This document shows, in pieces, positions 21,313 to 32,389 of a DNA stretch of 64,000 bases (position 1 is the stretch's first letter; each line of letters starts with the position of its first letter). The notes beneath the pieces are model-generated. The model did not search any database and was not told where the DNA came from. It saw only the letters and a program-made list of their open reading frames with translations. The DNA is from Portulaca oleracea (lineage: Eukaryota; Streptophyta; Magnoliopsida; Caryophyllales; Portulacaceae), in NCBI GenBank assembly GCA_029582165.1, contig CM055870.1, positions 3,869,332 through 3,933,331 of the forward strand, in the 5' to 3' direction. Made by a program: the position numbers and the translations under genes.

Positions 21313-21386
21313 GGCCCATTAGCTCAGTTGGTTAGAGCGTGGTGCTAATAACGCCAAGGTCGTAGGTTCGAGACCTGCATGGGCCA
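21313..21386 (+). tRNA. tRNA-Ile: tRNA-Ile(AAT), copy 1
   Basis: 74 nt starting GGCCCATTAGCTCAG. Anticodon loop CTAATAA gives AAT. The acceptor stem GGCCCAT/ATGGGCC is perfectly paired, discriminator A. No intron. A T run follows within 5 nt (Pol III terminator). One T-stem base differs from copies 2 and 3 (GTCGTAGG against GTCGCAGG). Confidence 0.97.
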
Positions 21387-21389
21387 TTG

Positions 21390-22590
21390 TTTTTTCAGAA
21401 TATTTCCGTTTTAAGTTTTAACAGGTACCCAATAATACATTTTGCTCTATTTTAAATTTTTAGGACTGGAATAAATTGTCGCACATGAATCTATCTAGCC
21501 GTTGGAGCAATGATCGTCTGAACTATTTCTCTTGTCTTGTCTTGAGGAATGTGAAGTCCCTGTGACAGTGTCTTGATGTGGTAATCAATAAGGTATTGAG
21601 GTTGCTGTTTGCTGCATATTTTAGGACATTGGTTATAGCTGATATTTATTTGGTAGGATGCTGCTGCTGCTTATCTTGCGAACCCCTATTTCTCTTTGCT
21701 TTAGGCTAGCTTATTGTGCATTTAATTTGCTGAGACTGACACTGAAACTGTAAGCGGGCATGGATCTTGATGTTTGAAAACCCTGTCACTGGAGTCTGGA
21801 TGTCGTGTTTGTTTCCTTTCCGTGTGTTGTGTGCGCGTGTGTGATTTGCTTTTACTTCCAGTTAACCTCTGTTGTTTGAACCTTTTGTGTTCTTCCAGGT
21901 AACCTCTGTTGTTTGAACCTTTGTTCTTGAAGGGTGGACATTGTCAATCTCCATTATTTGGGGTATAATTATGCTGAAGGTTTGATGGTACATCTGCAGG
22001 GTATAGCCAATTCGCCTGTGTAGTGCCAGTTCATTTCATTGCATTTTGCAACTAATTAAGTAGTTGGAAAGACCTTTTTTATGAGCCAGTTTTTGGATAT
22101 TTTGCAGAAAGGACACCAGTGGTGTTTAGAAGATATATAATATGGGAGTAGGAGGGGTTTCAAATTGTAGAAAATTCTCAAAATTATGAGTAAAATAGAG
22201 ACTGCTTTGTAAGGGAACCTGAAATATGGGATTAGGAGGGTTTTAAATCGCTATTAATGCCTCAGTAGCATATGTTATTGGTTTGAATATTGATGACTAC
22301 CTAATTTTTATTTTTTTTTCAAATTGGATTAGACTAAGGATTCAAATAGGACCATTTTTTCATAGAGCTATATGGGATAAGTCTATTTATTCTAATTTCC
22401 ATCTATCAAACATTTTTTTTTGCCCATGGTGAGGGACGCAACCCTTTTACATAATGTAAATTTAATATAACAGATACTTAGCCTTGAAAGCAAACATACG
22501 AAGACCCCCAAAAAACGACACAATGTCTACCTAAGAATTTGTAGGCACTATAGATCATTACTTTAGACTGTTGTTGTCTTTCTTTGGCTG
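21390..22590. other. Spacer at the internal junction of unit 2
   Basis: Non-coding spacer between tRNA-Ile copy 1 and the second U2 copy. It contains a short duplication (TTCCAGTTAACCTCTGTTGTTTGAACC, about 21856-21925). No RNA gene. The segmental duplication junction should lie here because U6 is not present before the U2 that follows. Confidence 0.45.
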
Positions 22591-23120
22591 GTTGGCAGTA
22601 CCGTTGAAACCCAAGAAGCTTTCAGGTATTGCAAATTTTAGGTCCATGGGATAATGTCAATTTGGAGACAGTTTAGGTCAAGTCATGTCCTCACCCTTTT
22701 TGGACAGTTCATTTTGGTGAAGTGTAGGCCAATTCAGGTTCGTTCCAAATGTTTAGTTCATTGCGCAGTTTACAAAACTGCCATCAATGCTGGTCAATTA
22801 TGTTTACGTGGGTCAATTTCTCTTTTTGATGGGTTCCTTCTCGGTTTAGAGGGTTCTCTTTTGGGTTGTGTGGGGTGCCTAGTCTAGAAAATTTATGACT
22901 TCCTCTTTGATTATAGCCATATGGTTTTGCTGCTTGGTATTATGTTATGTGTGCATCTGGACTGTAGCTCAGCAACATATTTAACTATTTTTGTTATTTA
23001 TTGAGAAGTATTTGGTGAAGTGCTGAGTACATTTGTTCTAACTTTGCCCCACATTGGAAGAAATATGAGAGTATCGGGCAACAGAGACTATAAGGCAATG
23101 TTTTTGATATGGTAAAAAGC

Positions 23121-23316
23121 ATACCTTTCTCGGCCTTTTGGCTAAGATCAAGTGTAGTATCTGTTCTTATCAGTTTAATATCTGATACGTGGGTCATTGA
23201 CCCACAATGATATTAAATTAATTTTTTGAGGGGGAGGGTTCATCACAGTAGCTTGCTGCTGGGATCCTCAAGTGTCACCTATGTGTTGCACTATAACATG
23301 GGCCTGGCACACCCTG
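23121..23316 (+). ncRNA. U2: U2 snRNA, copy B
   Basis: Full-length U2 with the canonical 5' half, branch-site recognition region GTAGTATC and Sm site AATTTTTTGAGG, ending GGCCTGGCACACCC. The promoter has CCCACATTGG at 23048-23057 and TATAA at 23089-23093 (31 bp spacing, Pol II); TATA is about 31 bp before the start. The three U2 copies are identical over the first 120 nt or so, consistent with recent duplication or gene conversion. Confidence 0.96.
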
Positions 23317-23779
23317 CTAATTGATACTAAGTTTATGTTATAGTTAATAGGGTACTGAGTTAAGGATTTTGAGGTTGATTTGCCAACTTGTGTTAGTGGT
23401 TAACATGGTAAATCTATCTGATGTCACGGAAATGTTAATTTTGGATTCTCGAAAGGTTTAGGTGCCAAACAATACCAGGTGGTTTGTTATGTTTTAGAAA
23501 TGACTTCTTTTGATGGTGACCAGATTTATGAAGTCAGCAGTCAGGCGAGGAAGATGGGTAGCAAACTAGCAATGATTATGGATAGTTCAACAAATACTAT
23601 ATGGTCTGATTTTTTTCAATGAGGATGCTTTCAATAATTAGGTGAGTAAGGTGGGTGATGATTAGTGAATAAGGAGGTACTGATTCATTTGTTCTATATT
23701 CTGACTCGTTTCTTCTATGAAGAATTTAAAAAAAAGCAACAGCACCGAAAAATAATGGCAGGCAGGAAGCTACTCTTCT

Positions 23780-23851
23780 TATCAGAGCCAGGTTTCGATC
23801 CTGGGACCTGTGGGTTATGGGCCCACCACGCGTCCGCTGCGCCACTCTGAT
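23780..23851 (-). tRNA. tRNA-iMet: Initiator tRNA-Met(CAT), copy d
   Basis: 72 nt on the minus strand with the standard initiator features and an intact T arm. One D-loop base differs (GCGGACGCG for GCGGAAGCG). A-rich plus-strand sequence about 30 bp downstream offers a terminator. It lies about 460 bp past the U2 end, the same arrangement as in the other units. Confidence 0.94.
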
Positions 23852-23859
23852 TTGCTGGT

Positions 23860-25380
23860 TATCTTATATACTTATATATGTAGTATTTGTCAAACGCATA
23901 GATTCCTCTATTTTGTTTGATTGAGAGGGTGAATGTAATAACATATGTGAGGTTGGATTTATATTTCATAACGTGGTAATCCGGTAACCGCTAACCAATT
24001 CCCTGTTCTCATGTAAACATTATCCCCCACTTGACAGAGCAGTGGCAATATTAGAGGTTGAATGATGGTATAATTGAAGGTTAATTGACATGAATGCAAG
24101 TATAAAATTGTTCAGATGTTCTGTAATTAAGCATTGGATGCTAACATTAGTTGTACTACTGCTTATGAATGGGGTAAGTTATTGAAAGTGTTTCATGTCC
24201 AAGAAGTTACCAGTACGTCATCTTGTAGAGTTTATGTTACAGATGCTCTAAATTCAAGGATCTCTTACAACTTGGTAACCTTATTAATAGGGTAATGAGT
24301 TTGGGGTCTTGACTATATGGCTTGATTTTCTTTTCAGTGAGTTATGTGTTGGGTAAGAAGTGATCTGTGTACGTCATTTCTAACGCGCGAACTTCAAATG
24401 TTCCCCCACCAAGCTAGGGTTGGATTTATATTTCGCTTGAGTTGAACTTAATAAATTAGTAATAATGTGGGAGAGTTCCGCTCTTACTTTGTGTTTAAGA
24501 ACCATGTCAAACCAAGCAATTAAGCTCATGAATAAGGTCTGACACTCAAATGCTCGCCTTATAAAAGCATTGGTGCTAATATTGTAGTTTTTGGACTTGC
24601 TTCTTCCAAAACTCTTTGAATTTAGATGGGAACAAGCTTGTACAGAAGGCTTTTGAATCTCCTAGTGTTTATACGAGCCATGCCCAGTGCTTTGAACGAA
24701 AAAGGGCTTCTAAGGACATCTAATGGCTTTTTTCACCCCTCTTTGGTGGTTAGTGAATGGTGTATTGCTGTGTTTGTTGTAATTTCTGTTTACAAAATTT
24801 GATTGATTGGTGCAGTTGAGATACTTCTCAACTCAGCTATTTCCTGCTTTATATGTTTCTTGGCATGTTTGATTTTCAACTATTGCTACATGTTCAAGTT
24901 TTGGCCCATCATGCTCGGATATATACTGAATCATTGACTGATGCAGAATTCATGTTCCGATGTACTAGATTGATTGATGGGGCTCAAGGAAAAATCCCAC
25001 ATTTTTGTGAAGCATGTCAAACAGTCACTCCCTGATGTTATCATTAAGAAAGTAGTCTTTTGATGCTAATGAGGTACTCTTCTAACTGACTCTCCACATG
25101 AAGTTATCTTTTTGTTAATTTGTTGATGTTTCTGGCAAGAAATGGAATTCATTTTAATTTTATTGTGGTAATATCATTTGATGGTTGAGAAATAGGGACT
25201 TCGCAAGTTTGCATGAGTGGTTAGTATTTCCTCCTTCATTTTCTGGGTTTCTGTAATAAGTTTAATCACAATGGAAGCAGAGGGGGTAGGAGTGAGGTAC
25301 GTTTGAGATGGATTATTGGTACTAGTAGATTTAAAGGATTTGAACTTTGTGGTTAATTTGAATGATAATCAGATGTTAAC
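23860..25380. other. Spacer, internal duplicate of unit 2
   Basis: Homologous to 17470-18000 joined directly to the 20200-21300 type of spacer, so the U1 and broken U1 found between these parts in unit 2 are absent here. It carries the exon-like TDAEFMFRCTRLIDGAQGK block (about 24940-25010) in its most open form. Confidence 0.5.
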
Positions 25381-25387
25381 ATAAATT

Positions 25388-25461
25388 GGCCCATTAGCTC
25401 AGTTGGTTAGAGCGTGGTGCTAATAACGCCAAGGTCGCAGGTTCGAGACCTGCATGGGCCA
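25388..25461 (+). tRNA. tRNA-Ile: tRNA-Ile(AAT), copy 2
   Basis: Same structure as copy 1, with T stem GTCGCAGG pairing better with CCTGCA. Anticodon AAT, no intron, T-run terminator right after the gene. Likely functional. Confidence 0.97.
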
Positions 25462-25631
25462 ATTTTTTTAAAAAATTTTGGGTTTAGGTAACAGAACAGT
25501 TTCCTCTTTAAACTATGTACTTTCATGATTGCTACACTTAGGAATTACGTAATAGAGCAGTTTCCACTTTAAACTATGTACCCAACAAGATAGTGAACTA
25601 TAATTTAAATTTCCAGGACTGAAATTAGTTA

Positions 25632-25790
25632 GGGGCCGCGCAAACGCAGGCCCCCACTGCCACAAATTATGACGTATGCTCTCTCACTTTGGGGAGACAT
25701 TAGGCAGGCACACCTCCGAAGTGCAATGGAGGCCACCTACCCAGGCAATAAGTCTTCTTGATCGCCCATTGACCCCGTCCAGGTAAGTAT
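25632..25790 (-). ncRNA. U1: U1 snRNA, copy 4
   Basis: Full-length U1 with 5' end ATACTTACCTGG, U1-70K loop GATCAAGAAG and Sm site AATTTGTGG all intact. The TATA (AATATAAAAC, plus-strand 25813-25822) is in place, but the USE has decayed (CTAACATCGG, two changes). The RNA is sound; transcription may be weak. Confidence 0.95.
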
Positions 25791-25891
25791 GTTGCTAAGT
25801 GTTTCACTTGTTTGTTTTATATTCTTCTCACTTTCTGCTTTCTTGTTTTCTACCGATGTTAGACATTGGCAGAGTACTCTGACTTGAATCC

Positions 25892-25953
25892 ACAACTTCT
25901 TCAGCATCGTCCTGGATTTCCATTTTCCAAGGCAGGCTCCATCTCAAACTTCA
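25892..25953 (+). other. Exon-like block, copy in unit 2
   Basis: The frame reads LLQHRPGFPFSKAGSISNFS up to a GTATGTT donor. It matches the block at 33678-33735. The acceptor here has CACAA instead of CAG, so splicing is probably lost. Gene unknown. Confidence 0.3.
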
Positions 25954-25959
25954 GTATGT

Positions 25960-27580
25960 TTTTTCTCCTCTATACATGCTTGCTTTTCTTGTTTCCATCA
26001 TCTGTCATTTCCCCTGAATTCCCCCTGAAAATGGTCTCTTTTTTTGAGAAATAATTCCTCCCACTCCCAGTGTTGAAAACTTGAAATTATTTACCAAATT
26101 CAAGATTGGAGTATTCTTATCAGCAAAGAGGAGCTCTCAAGGTTGAAACTCTTGGGTGATTTTACTTTTGCAGTTATCGTCGCATGTTGCCGTTTGGGCA
26201 TTTGAGTGCTGGTAGCTAGCTGTGTTGCTGGTTAGAAACATTAACTGAGTCTGTGGTTCAATGTGTGTTCTAGGCTGTACTGAGCATTTTGCTTGTCATT
26301 TGTACTTTTGGATGGTAGTCATATTAGTATGTTTTCTTCTTGCAGAAGTACTGGTTTTCTCTCTAAGTGTTCATTCGACAGATTGGGGTTGAATTTACTG
26401 ATCAATCAGTAGATTTCTTTCGATTGATTGTATGGAGTGATGGCTTACTACCAACATACTTGATTCTGCATCGCTTCCTGGTTTTCTAGCGTGAAATTTG
26501 ATTATCTAATGGTCTCACTTTTCTCGGTAGTAGAATGTGCTAATTCATTTGCTCTTATCTCTGACTTGTTTCTATTCTCTCTGACAAATTGCTTATCAGA
26601 TAAAAATCAACGGCATGAAGATCTGTTGACGTGGGTTAGATGATTGTTGAATAAGGTACTGTATTCATCTGCTCTGTACTGTGACTTGTTTGGTGCCTAT
26701 GCTAGCTCTTTTATCATTTACTTAAGTTCTGCATGGTGTTCCACTTCTTGTTGTTAATGTATGATATGACAACTCCACACTTTGGCTTTATCATACTAGT
26801 GTTTTTGCATAATTTTGGCTAGTGATGCTGATTTAACTACTAATTGGCTCCCTTCAAAAAAAAAAAAAAAAACTACTAATTGGCATGAGCTTTGCAATAT
26901 TTCAAAACGGATGAAAGTTTGGTGTTTAATACCCAGTGTTTTGGCATAATTTTGGGGGTGGACAATTGGAAAGCATGAATTCTGAGTATGGATTTTGTTT
27001 GGACAAAAGAAATATGGAAGATGCTATGTCTAAATTTTCAATCAAAGAAGCCCATGTTAAAATTGAGGTGAACAATCAATTCTTTACCTTTTTTTTTTCT
27101 TGTTGTACTTGACCAAATATTCAAGTGGGAAATTTTATTCACAGTGCTACATATAGCATAAAAAATCAATACTTATTCTCATTTCCATTATCTAACATTT
27201 TTCTTTTACAATGATAAGACACCATGTCCATTTACATGGTGTAAATTAAATGGAGTAATAGCCTTGACAACAGGCATATATAGACCCCCAAAAAACGATA
27301 ATAAACCTCTAACATTCATACCATTAGAACATAAGACTATTAATTTCCATATATTAAAATCGAGTTCATTATATAATAACTTATTTAACTGAGCAAAAAA
27401 TAATGAACTTAACTCAACCAATGACAATTTTCTTAAGTTAGATGACAATCACTATAAATTTGGATAAATTATATAAATTTATTTAAATAAATTTAGACAC
27501 ATTTTACAAAATTTCGATATTTGATTTCCCCAAAACATATTAATGTAAAAATTAGTATTTTTTAAGAGATACTACATTGT
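25960..27580. other. Spacer before unit 3
   Basis: The first part (to about 26420) is homologous to 33740-34210 and holds an exon-like block at 26387. After that come AT-rich sequence, a TTAGATGATTGTTGAATAAGG stretch related to the flank of tRNA-iMet, and a relic with an A run at 26856-26871. No gene found. Confidence 0.4.
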
Positions 27581-27589
27581 TGTAGTACA

Positions 27590-27799
27590 AAGCCCACGAA
27601 GCTCAACCCTCTACTTAAATGGGGCTTAACAGAGAAGGTCTACAAACCCTAATACCCAAATAAGCCCATCAGCCAATATTTCCTTCTCCAACCCATCAGT
27701 GAAAGCCCGTTTCATACACACGCAATTCATTTTCGCGGTAGTTTGACTTGCCTTTCTCTCTCCCCTCCAAATTCTTCATTTTCTTACAGTCCGATGAAA
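27590..27799 (+). promoter_or_regulatory. Unit-head promoter, copy 3
   Basis: Contains AAAGCCCACGAAGCTC, ACAAACCCTAATACCC (telo-box AAACCCTAA), AATAAGCCCATC and AAAGCCCG (site II-like), and the CTTGCCTTTCTCTC pyrimidine tract also found in copy 2. It is the most compact copy. Confidence 0.6.
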
Positions 27800-27857
27800 A
27801 TGGCGGTCAGTGACTTTCTTCTACGTCTCTCTCAGATTCTCGAAGAGCCCGAAACTG
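27800..27857 (+). other. Candidate first exon, copy 3
   Basis: ATG followed by MAVSDFLLRLSQILEEPETG ending in phase 1 at GAAACTG|GTGAATTC. The reading frame also stays open past the donor to about 27949. No protein family recognised. Confidence 0.4.
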
Positions 27858-27859
27858 GT

Positions 27860-28780
27860 GAATTCATTCAATATTCTGTTTCTCATTCTAGATTTGAATT
27901 ATTGCGTCGATTTTTTTGCATTTTTGCGTTAACTTATTCTGGGATTTAAAGTTCATTCCGACTTTTGATTTCGGTTTCTAGGGAATGAATGTTGTGTTAT
28001 AGGTTTAATTTTGTTATGAACTTGTATTGTACTGTTGTGCTGTTGTAGAAACTCAATTTTGCAAATTCTTGATAATTATCTTAAACTTTCCGGTTGAGAG
28101 AGGTTTGTGGGTGTTTGAGTTGGCAAGCTTCATTTTAGGGTTTTGCTGGTGTGTTGAAGCACTGCATGTTTTGCTGTTGCGATTGAGTTTTACTATTCGG
28201 AATAATTCATATAGATAAGGTTTTGCTACCAATTTTCGTTTTTGCAGGTTTTAATTGTAGTGAATTTTCCTCTGGTTTGTAAGCTACAAACGTCGATGTT
28301 GAAATTGTTTTCTGCAGGTTATATTTCTAGTGAAGCAAAAAGTAACATTTCAGAGGGTCGTCTTGTGTATAAATGTAAGATTTTTTTTTTAATCCATAGT
28401 TTACTTTGCTCTGTCATTTGATACATGCTATGTAAAGTTTTGTGAGAAACTTATACATAAATGGAGGTTTTTCTGCGGTGTGCACTTGTGCCTGAGTGAT
28501 GATTCAAAAGAAAAAAAAAAAAAGGTGTTTGATACACCTGGTGCTATTTTAGCTTCTTACAATTCAAAGTGCTAATCCTCCACAGTTTGATGCTATCATT
28601 GTTTTCATGTTCTATGCATTTTTTTACCCATTGTTGGAGTTCATGAAATGTTTTAGAAGGACCCTTACTGAAATTAATTGGCTTGCATAATCCTACATAG
28701 TTATAGCACATGTGAACCGGAGGGGTTTTGTGGGGACCTTACAGGCGGTTCCTAGGTTTTAAGTTATAAAAGTACCATGA
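27860..28780 (+). other. Intron-like spacer of unit 3
   Basis: Homologous to 14649-15900. TTTTTGCAGG/TTCTGCAGG acceptor-like sites near 28240 and 28315. No RNA gene. Confidence 0.45.
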
Positions 28781-28874
28781 ATTCATGGAGTCCTACTATG
28801 TAAAATCTAGTCCCACATCGACAGATTAATGAAACAATTTGATGTTTTTAATGTTACTCCACAGATGTTTTGTT

Positions 28875-28894
28875 GTCTCTTCGGAGACATCTGA

Positions 28895-28926
<32 letters not shown>

Positions 28927-28976
28927 GGCCCCTGCGCAAGGATGACACGCACAAATCGAGAAATGGTTCAAATTTT
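28875..28976 (+). ncRNA. U6: U6 snRNA, copy 3
   Basis: Full-length U6 with ACAGAGA, the AGC triad and the internal stem-loop intact. The USE TCCCACATCG at 28811-28820 is perfect, but the TATA position holds TTTTTAAT rather than TATA. The 3' end reads GGTTCAAA, one change from GGTCCAAA; a duplicate of this 3' end at 29078 keeps GGTCC, so the change happened in the gene after the duplication. RNA probably functional if transcribed. Confidence 0.92.
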
Positions 28977-29199
28977 TTTGTTGATTCTTCTTCCATCATG
29001 TTTGCTGAGTATTTGTTCAATTGCTCTCTTATCATCTGCCCAATTTTTTGCTGCTTCTGTGTTCTGTGTTATACTTCTCGAGAAATGGTCCAAATTTTTT
29101 TGTTGATTCTTCCATCATGTTTGCTGAGCATTTGTTCAATTGCTCTCTTATCATCTGCTAAATTTTTTGCTGCTTCTGTGTTCTGTGTTATACTTCTCA
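28956..29199 (+). repeat. 122-bp tandem duplication over the U6 3' end
   Basis: The copies begin TCGAGAAATGG at 28956 and 29078. The unit carries the last ~20 nt of U6 with its T terminator plus about 100 bp of flank. Confidence 0.85.
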
Positions 29200-29690
29200 T
29201 CATTACTTCACCCTATTGTTGTCTTTCCCTTTGACCAGTTGGCTGTATTTGTACTTTGTAGAAACCCACGAAACTTGTGAGTACTGCAAATTTCAGGTCC
29301 ATGGAATAATCTCAGTTTGGAGACAGTTCAGTTCGAGGCATGTCCGCACCCTTTCTTGACAGTTCATTTTGGTAAAGTGTAGGTCAAGTCAGGTTCGTTC
29401 CAAATGCTCAGTTCATTCAGTAAGTGTTTTACAAAACTGCCATCGATGCTGGTCAATTATGCTTACTTGGGTTAATTTCACTTTTTGATGGGCTCCCCCT
29501 ATTTGTTCCAAATGTTTAGCTCTCAATAATTAAAATTATGAGTTCCTCCCTGGCTATCTGCTTAAGGTTTTGCTGCTTTGTATTCTGTTATGTGTGCTTC
29601 TGGACTGTAGTTCAGCAACATAATTAACTATTTTCATTGTTTATATCAAGTATCTTGTGAAAGAGACCACAACATTTGTTCTAGCTTTGC
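29200..29690 (+). other. Conserved block upstream of U2, copy C
   Basis: Same shared block as at 16240 and 22600. The U2 USE has decayed here: CCCATATTGG instead of CCCACATTGG, with one base deleted. Confidence 0.45.
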
Positions 29691-29760
29691 CCATATTGGA
29701 AGAAATATGAGAGCTTGGGCACAGAGTCTATAAAACAATGTTTTTGAGATAGTGAAAAGC

Positions 29761-29956
29761 ATACCTTTCTCGGCCTTTTGGCTAAGATCAAGTGTAGTAT
29801 CTGTTCTTATCAGTTTAATATCTGATACGTGGGTCATTGACCCACAATGATATTAAATTAATTTTTTGAGGGAGAAGGTCCATCACAGTAGCTTGCTACT
29901 GGGATCCTCAAGTGTCGCCTATGTGTTGCACTACAGCATGGGCCTGGCACACCCTC
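29761..29956 (+). ncRNA. U2: U2 snRNA, copy C
   Basis: Full-length, with 5' half and branch-site region identical to copies A and B, Sm site AATTTTTTGAGG, ending GGCCTGGCACACCC. TATAAAA lies about 31 bp upstream, but the USE is damaged (GCCCATATTGG). Small changes follow the Sm site (GGGAGAAGGTCC). RNA likely sound; promoter may be weak. Confidence 0.95.
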
Positions 29957-30397
29957 CCAATTTATGCTAAGTTGTTATAGTTAATAGGGTAGTGAGGTAG
30001 GGGTCATGGGGTTAATTTGTGAACTTGTGTGTCAGTAACTTGATGTAACAGAGATGTTAATTTTGGATTCTTAGAGGGTTCATTTGCCAAACAATGCTCT
30101 GATTTATTATGTTATGTAGTCAGCTGTTTGGTGAGGAAGATGGTAGAAATAAATATTGAAGATGGTATAAATAAATATTTATACTTCAATGAATATACAG
30201 TCTGATTTTTTTCAATTACAATGGTTTCGGTAATTAGGCTGAGGTAGGTGGGTGATGATTGATGGATAAGAAAGGACTGATTCATTTGCTCTATAGTCTA
30301 TACTCTGACTTGTTTCTTCTCTGGAGAATGTCAAACAAACAAAAATCAGGAATCGATAACTAAAAAAATTATTGGTAAGGCAAGAAGCAACTCTTCT

Positions 30398-30469
30398 TAT
30401 CAGAGCCAGGTTTCGATCCTGGGACCTGTGGGTTATGGGCCCACCACGCTTCCGCTGCGCCACTCTGAT
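30398..30469 (-). tRNA. tRNA-iMet: Initiator tRNA-Met(CAT), copy e
   Basis: 72 nt on the minus strand: ATCAGAGTGGCGCAGCGGAA, anticodon CAT, T arm GGTCCCAGGATCGAAACCTG. This matches the plant initiator sequence as I know it, with no obvious change. Best of the copies in this window. Confidence 0.97.
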
Positions 30470-30479
30470 TTGTTAATTA

Positions 30480-31490
30480 TTTTGCAAAATTAATACTCTA
30501 TGTGGTATGTAACGTATGTTTCAAAGTCATAGATCCCTTTATTTTGTTTGATTGAGTGTGAATGTAAGAAAATATGTGAGGTTGGATTCATTTCAGAATG
30601 TGGTAAATCGATAACTACAAACTAGTTCCCTGTTCTCATGTAAACAATATCCCACTTGTCCAAGGAATGGTAGTGTTAAGGTTTGAATGATGGTACAATT
30701 GAAAGGTGAATTGACATGAATGTAGGTATGAAATGGGTTCAGATGTTCAATTGTACTTTAGGGGTACACAAGTTATTAAATGTGATTAAGCATTGGATGC
30801 TAGCATTAGTTGTGCTACTGTTTATCATTGGAGCAAGTTGTTGAAAATGTTTCATGTCCAAGAAGCTACCGGTATGTCATCTTGTAGAGTCTCTATGTTA
30901 CATATATTCTCTAAATTCGGGAATCCCTTACAATTTGACACTTATTAATAGGGTAGTGAGTTTGGGGTCTTGACTATATGGTCTGATTTTTTCAGTGAGA
31001 ATGCTTTGGATTAGAAGTGATATGTGCATATCTTTTCTAAGGCGAGGACTTCAAATGTTGCAGCACCAGGTATTTCGGTGTTTTTCCAATCTATGTTCTA
31101 AAAACCTACATTTCGTGCAGCTGCTATGGTCACTGAAAATACTCTATTGACCAAGTGAAGATGTAGATTATCGAATCTCAATCACAGTAGATTCCCTTTT
31201 TTCACTGAACTAGTACCAAGAATTTAAGTCCAACAACTATTATATATAATATCCAACTATCCAAGTATACATGGCCAATGAAAACTGGGAACAAATAACC
31301 AGTACATGTTAGTGATTTGACACTTGTTCCATTTATATGACATCTCACCTTACTTGTTATGAGTTATAGTTTATGCGTCTTCATTATGTTTCCAACCAGA
31401 TGGTTTTCCATTGTTATGCATTTACTCTGTTGTAGCAAAACAGTTTCCATGTATATTTCTGTTTAGCAAGTACCAAACAAGACAATGAGC
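30480..31490. other. Spacer between tRNA-iMet and U1, unit 3
   Basis: Homologous to 17470-18310. No intact gene. Confidence 0.45.
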
Positions 31491-31502
31491 TTTAATTGGT
31501 CA

Positions 31503-31661
31503 AGGGCCGTGCGAACACTGGCCTCCACTACCACAAATTATGATGTACGTTCTCCCACTTTGGGGAGACGTTAGGCAGACACCCTTCCAAAGTGCAATGG
31601 AGGCTACCTACCCAAGCCATGAGCCTTCTTGATCACCCATTGACCCCATCCAGGTAAGTAT
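31503..31661 (-). ncRNA. U1: U1 snRNA, copy 5
   Basis: Full-length U1 with 5' end ATACTTACCTGG, U1-70K loop GATCAAGAAG and Sm site AATTTGTGG intact. Several changes elsewhere: TGGGATGG..TGGGGTC region reads GGATGGGGTC for GGACGGGGTC, and the 3' hairpin has mismatches (GCACGGCCC). TATA CATAAAAG is present; the USE is altered (GTCACATCAAC). Possibly weakly functional. Confidence 0.88.
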
Positions 31662-32280
31662 TTTTTTTTTATTTCCCATAAGTTTCTTTTATGCGCTTGT
31701 TTTACAATTCCTTTGTTTGTTTCGTTGATGTGACACATGGAGGACATGTAGGGAGCTCTTGAGTAAGTTGTTGTAGAATGCCTTCTTTACTATTAGCTCT
31801 CAAATGTCATCTTAATTGTTAGAGTCAACGTACTAATTGTATCTGAATGTGGAACTATGTTATTTGGGTTCAACTACATTTCCTAGATACGTATATTATC
31901 TTGGTTTAGCTACATTTCCTAGTTGGGTATACATTTAGGTTTCAAATTTGGCTTTCAACTTTCAAAATTACATTTAAGTGTTTGTAATGATATCCATGTT
32001 TTGATTAATTGATGCGTGTACATGATGCTAAAGTGAAGGTTATCAGTGACATAAATGTAAATGTGAAATCAATTAAGATTGTTCTTCTGTGAGATGCGAT
32101 CTTGAAAGGTAAATAACCACTTGCTTGTCAAGTCTTTTGCACTGTTTTTAATTGATGTTGGAAGAAGTTGGTGACACAACATGTTGAAATCCTTAGGAAT
32201 TTACAGGCATTTCTCTTTCTTCATCGTTCTTGATGTCGGATTTCTATTTTTTTTCCCTTTCAAATGATAGCTGCTCGAAC

Positions 32281-32386
32281 CCACTAAAATCAATTGTGAT
32301 ATACACTATCCCACTTTGAGGAGCTTCCGAGTGCAATGGAGGCCAGTCTTCTTGATAGCCCATTGATCCCATTCAAGTAAGTAAGT
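32281..32386 (-). pseudogene. Broken U1 snRNA, unit 3
   Basis: Counterpart of 19771-19875 with the same losses (shortened middle, no 3' hairpin, altered 5' end CTTACTTGAATGGGATC). It cannot work as U1. Confidence 0.85.
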
Positions 32387-32389
32387 TTC

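Noticed and set aside
22994..23197. Minus-strand ORF over U2, repeated at 29646-29837
   Set aside because: It is the antisense of U2 and is conserved because U2 is.
30212..30463. Minus-strand ORF containing tRNA-iMet
   Set aside because: The conserved part is the tRNA itself.
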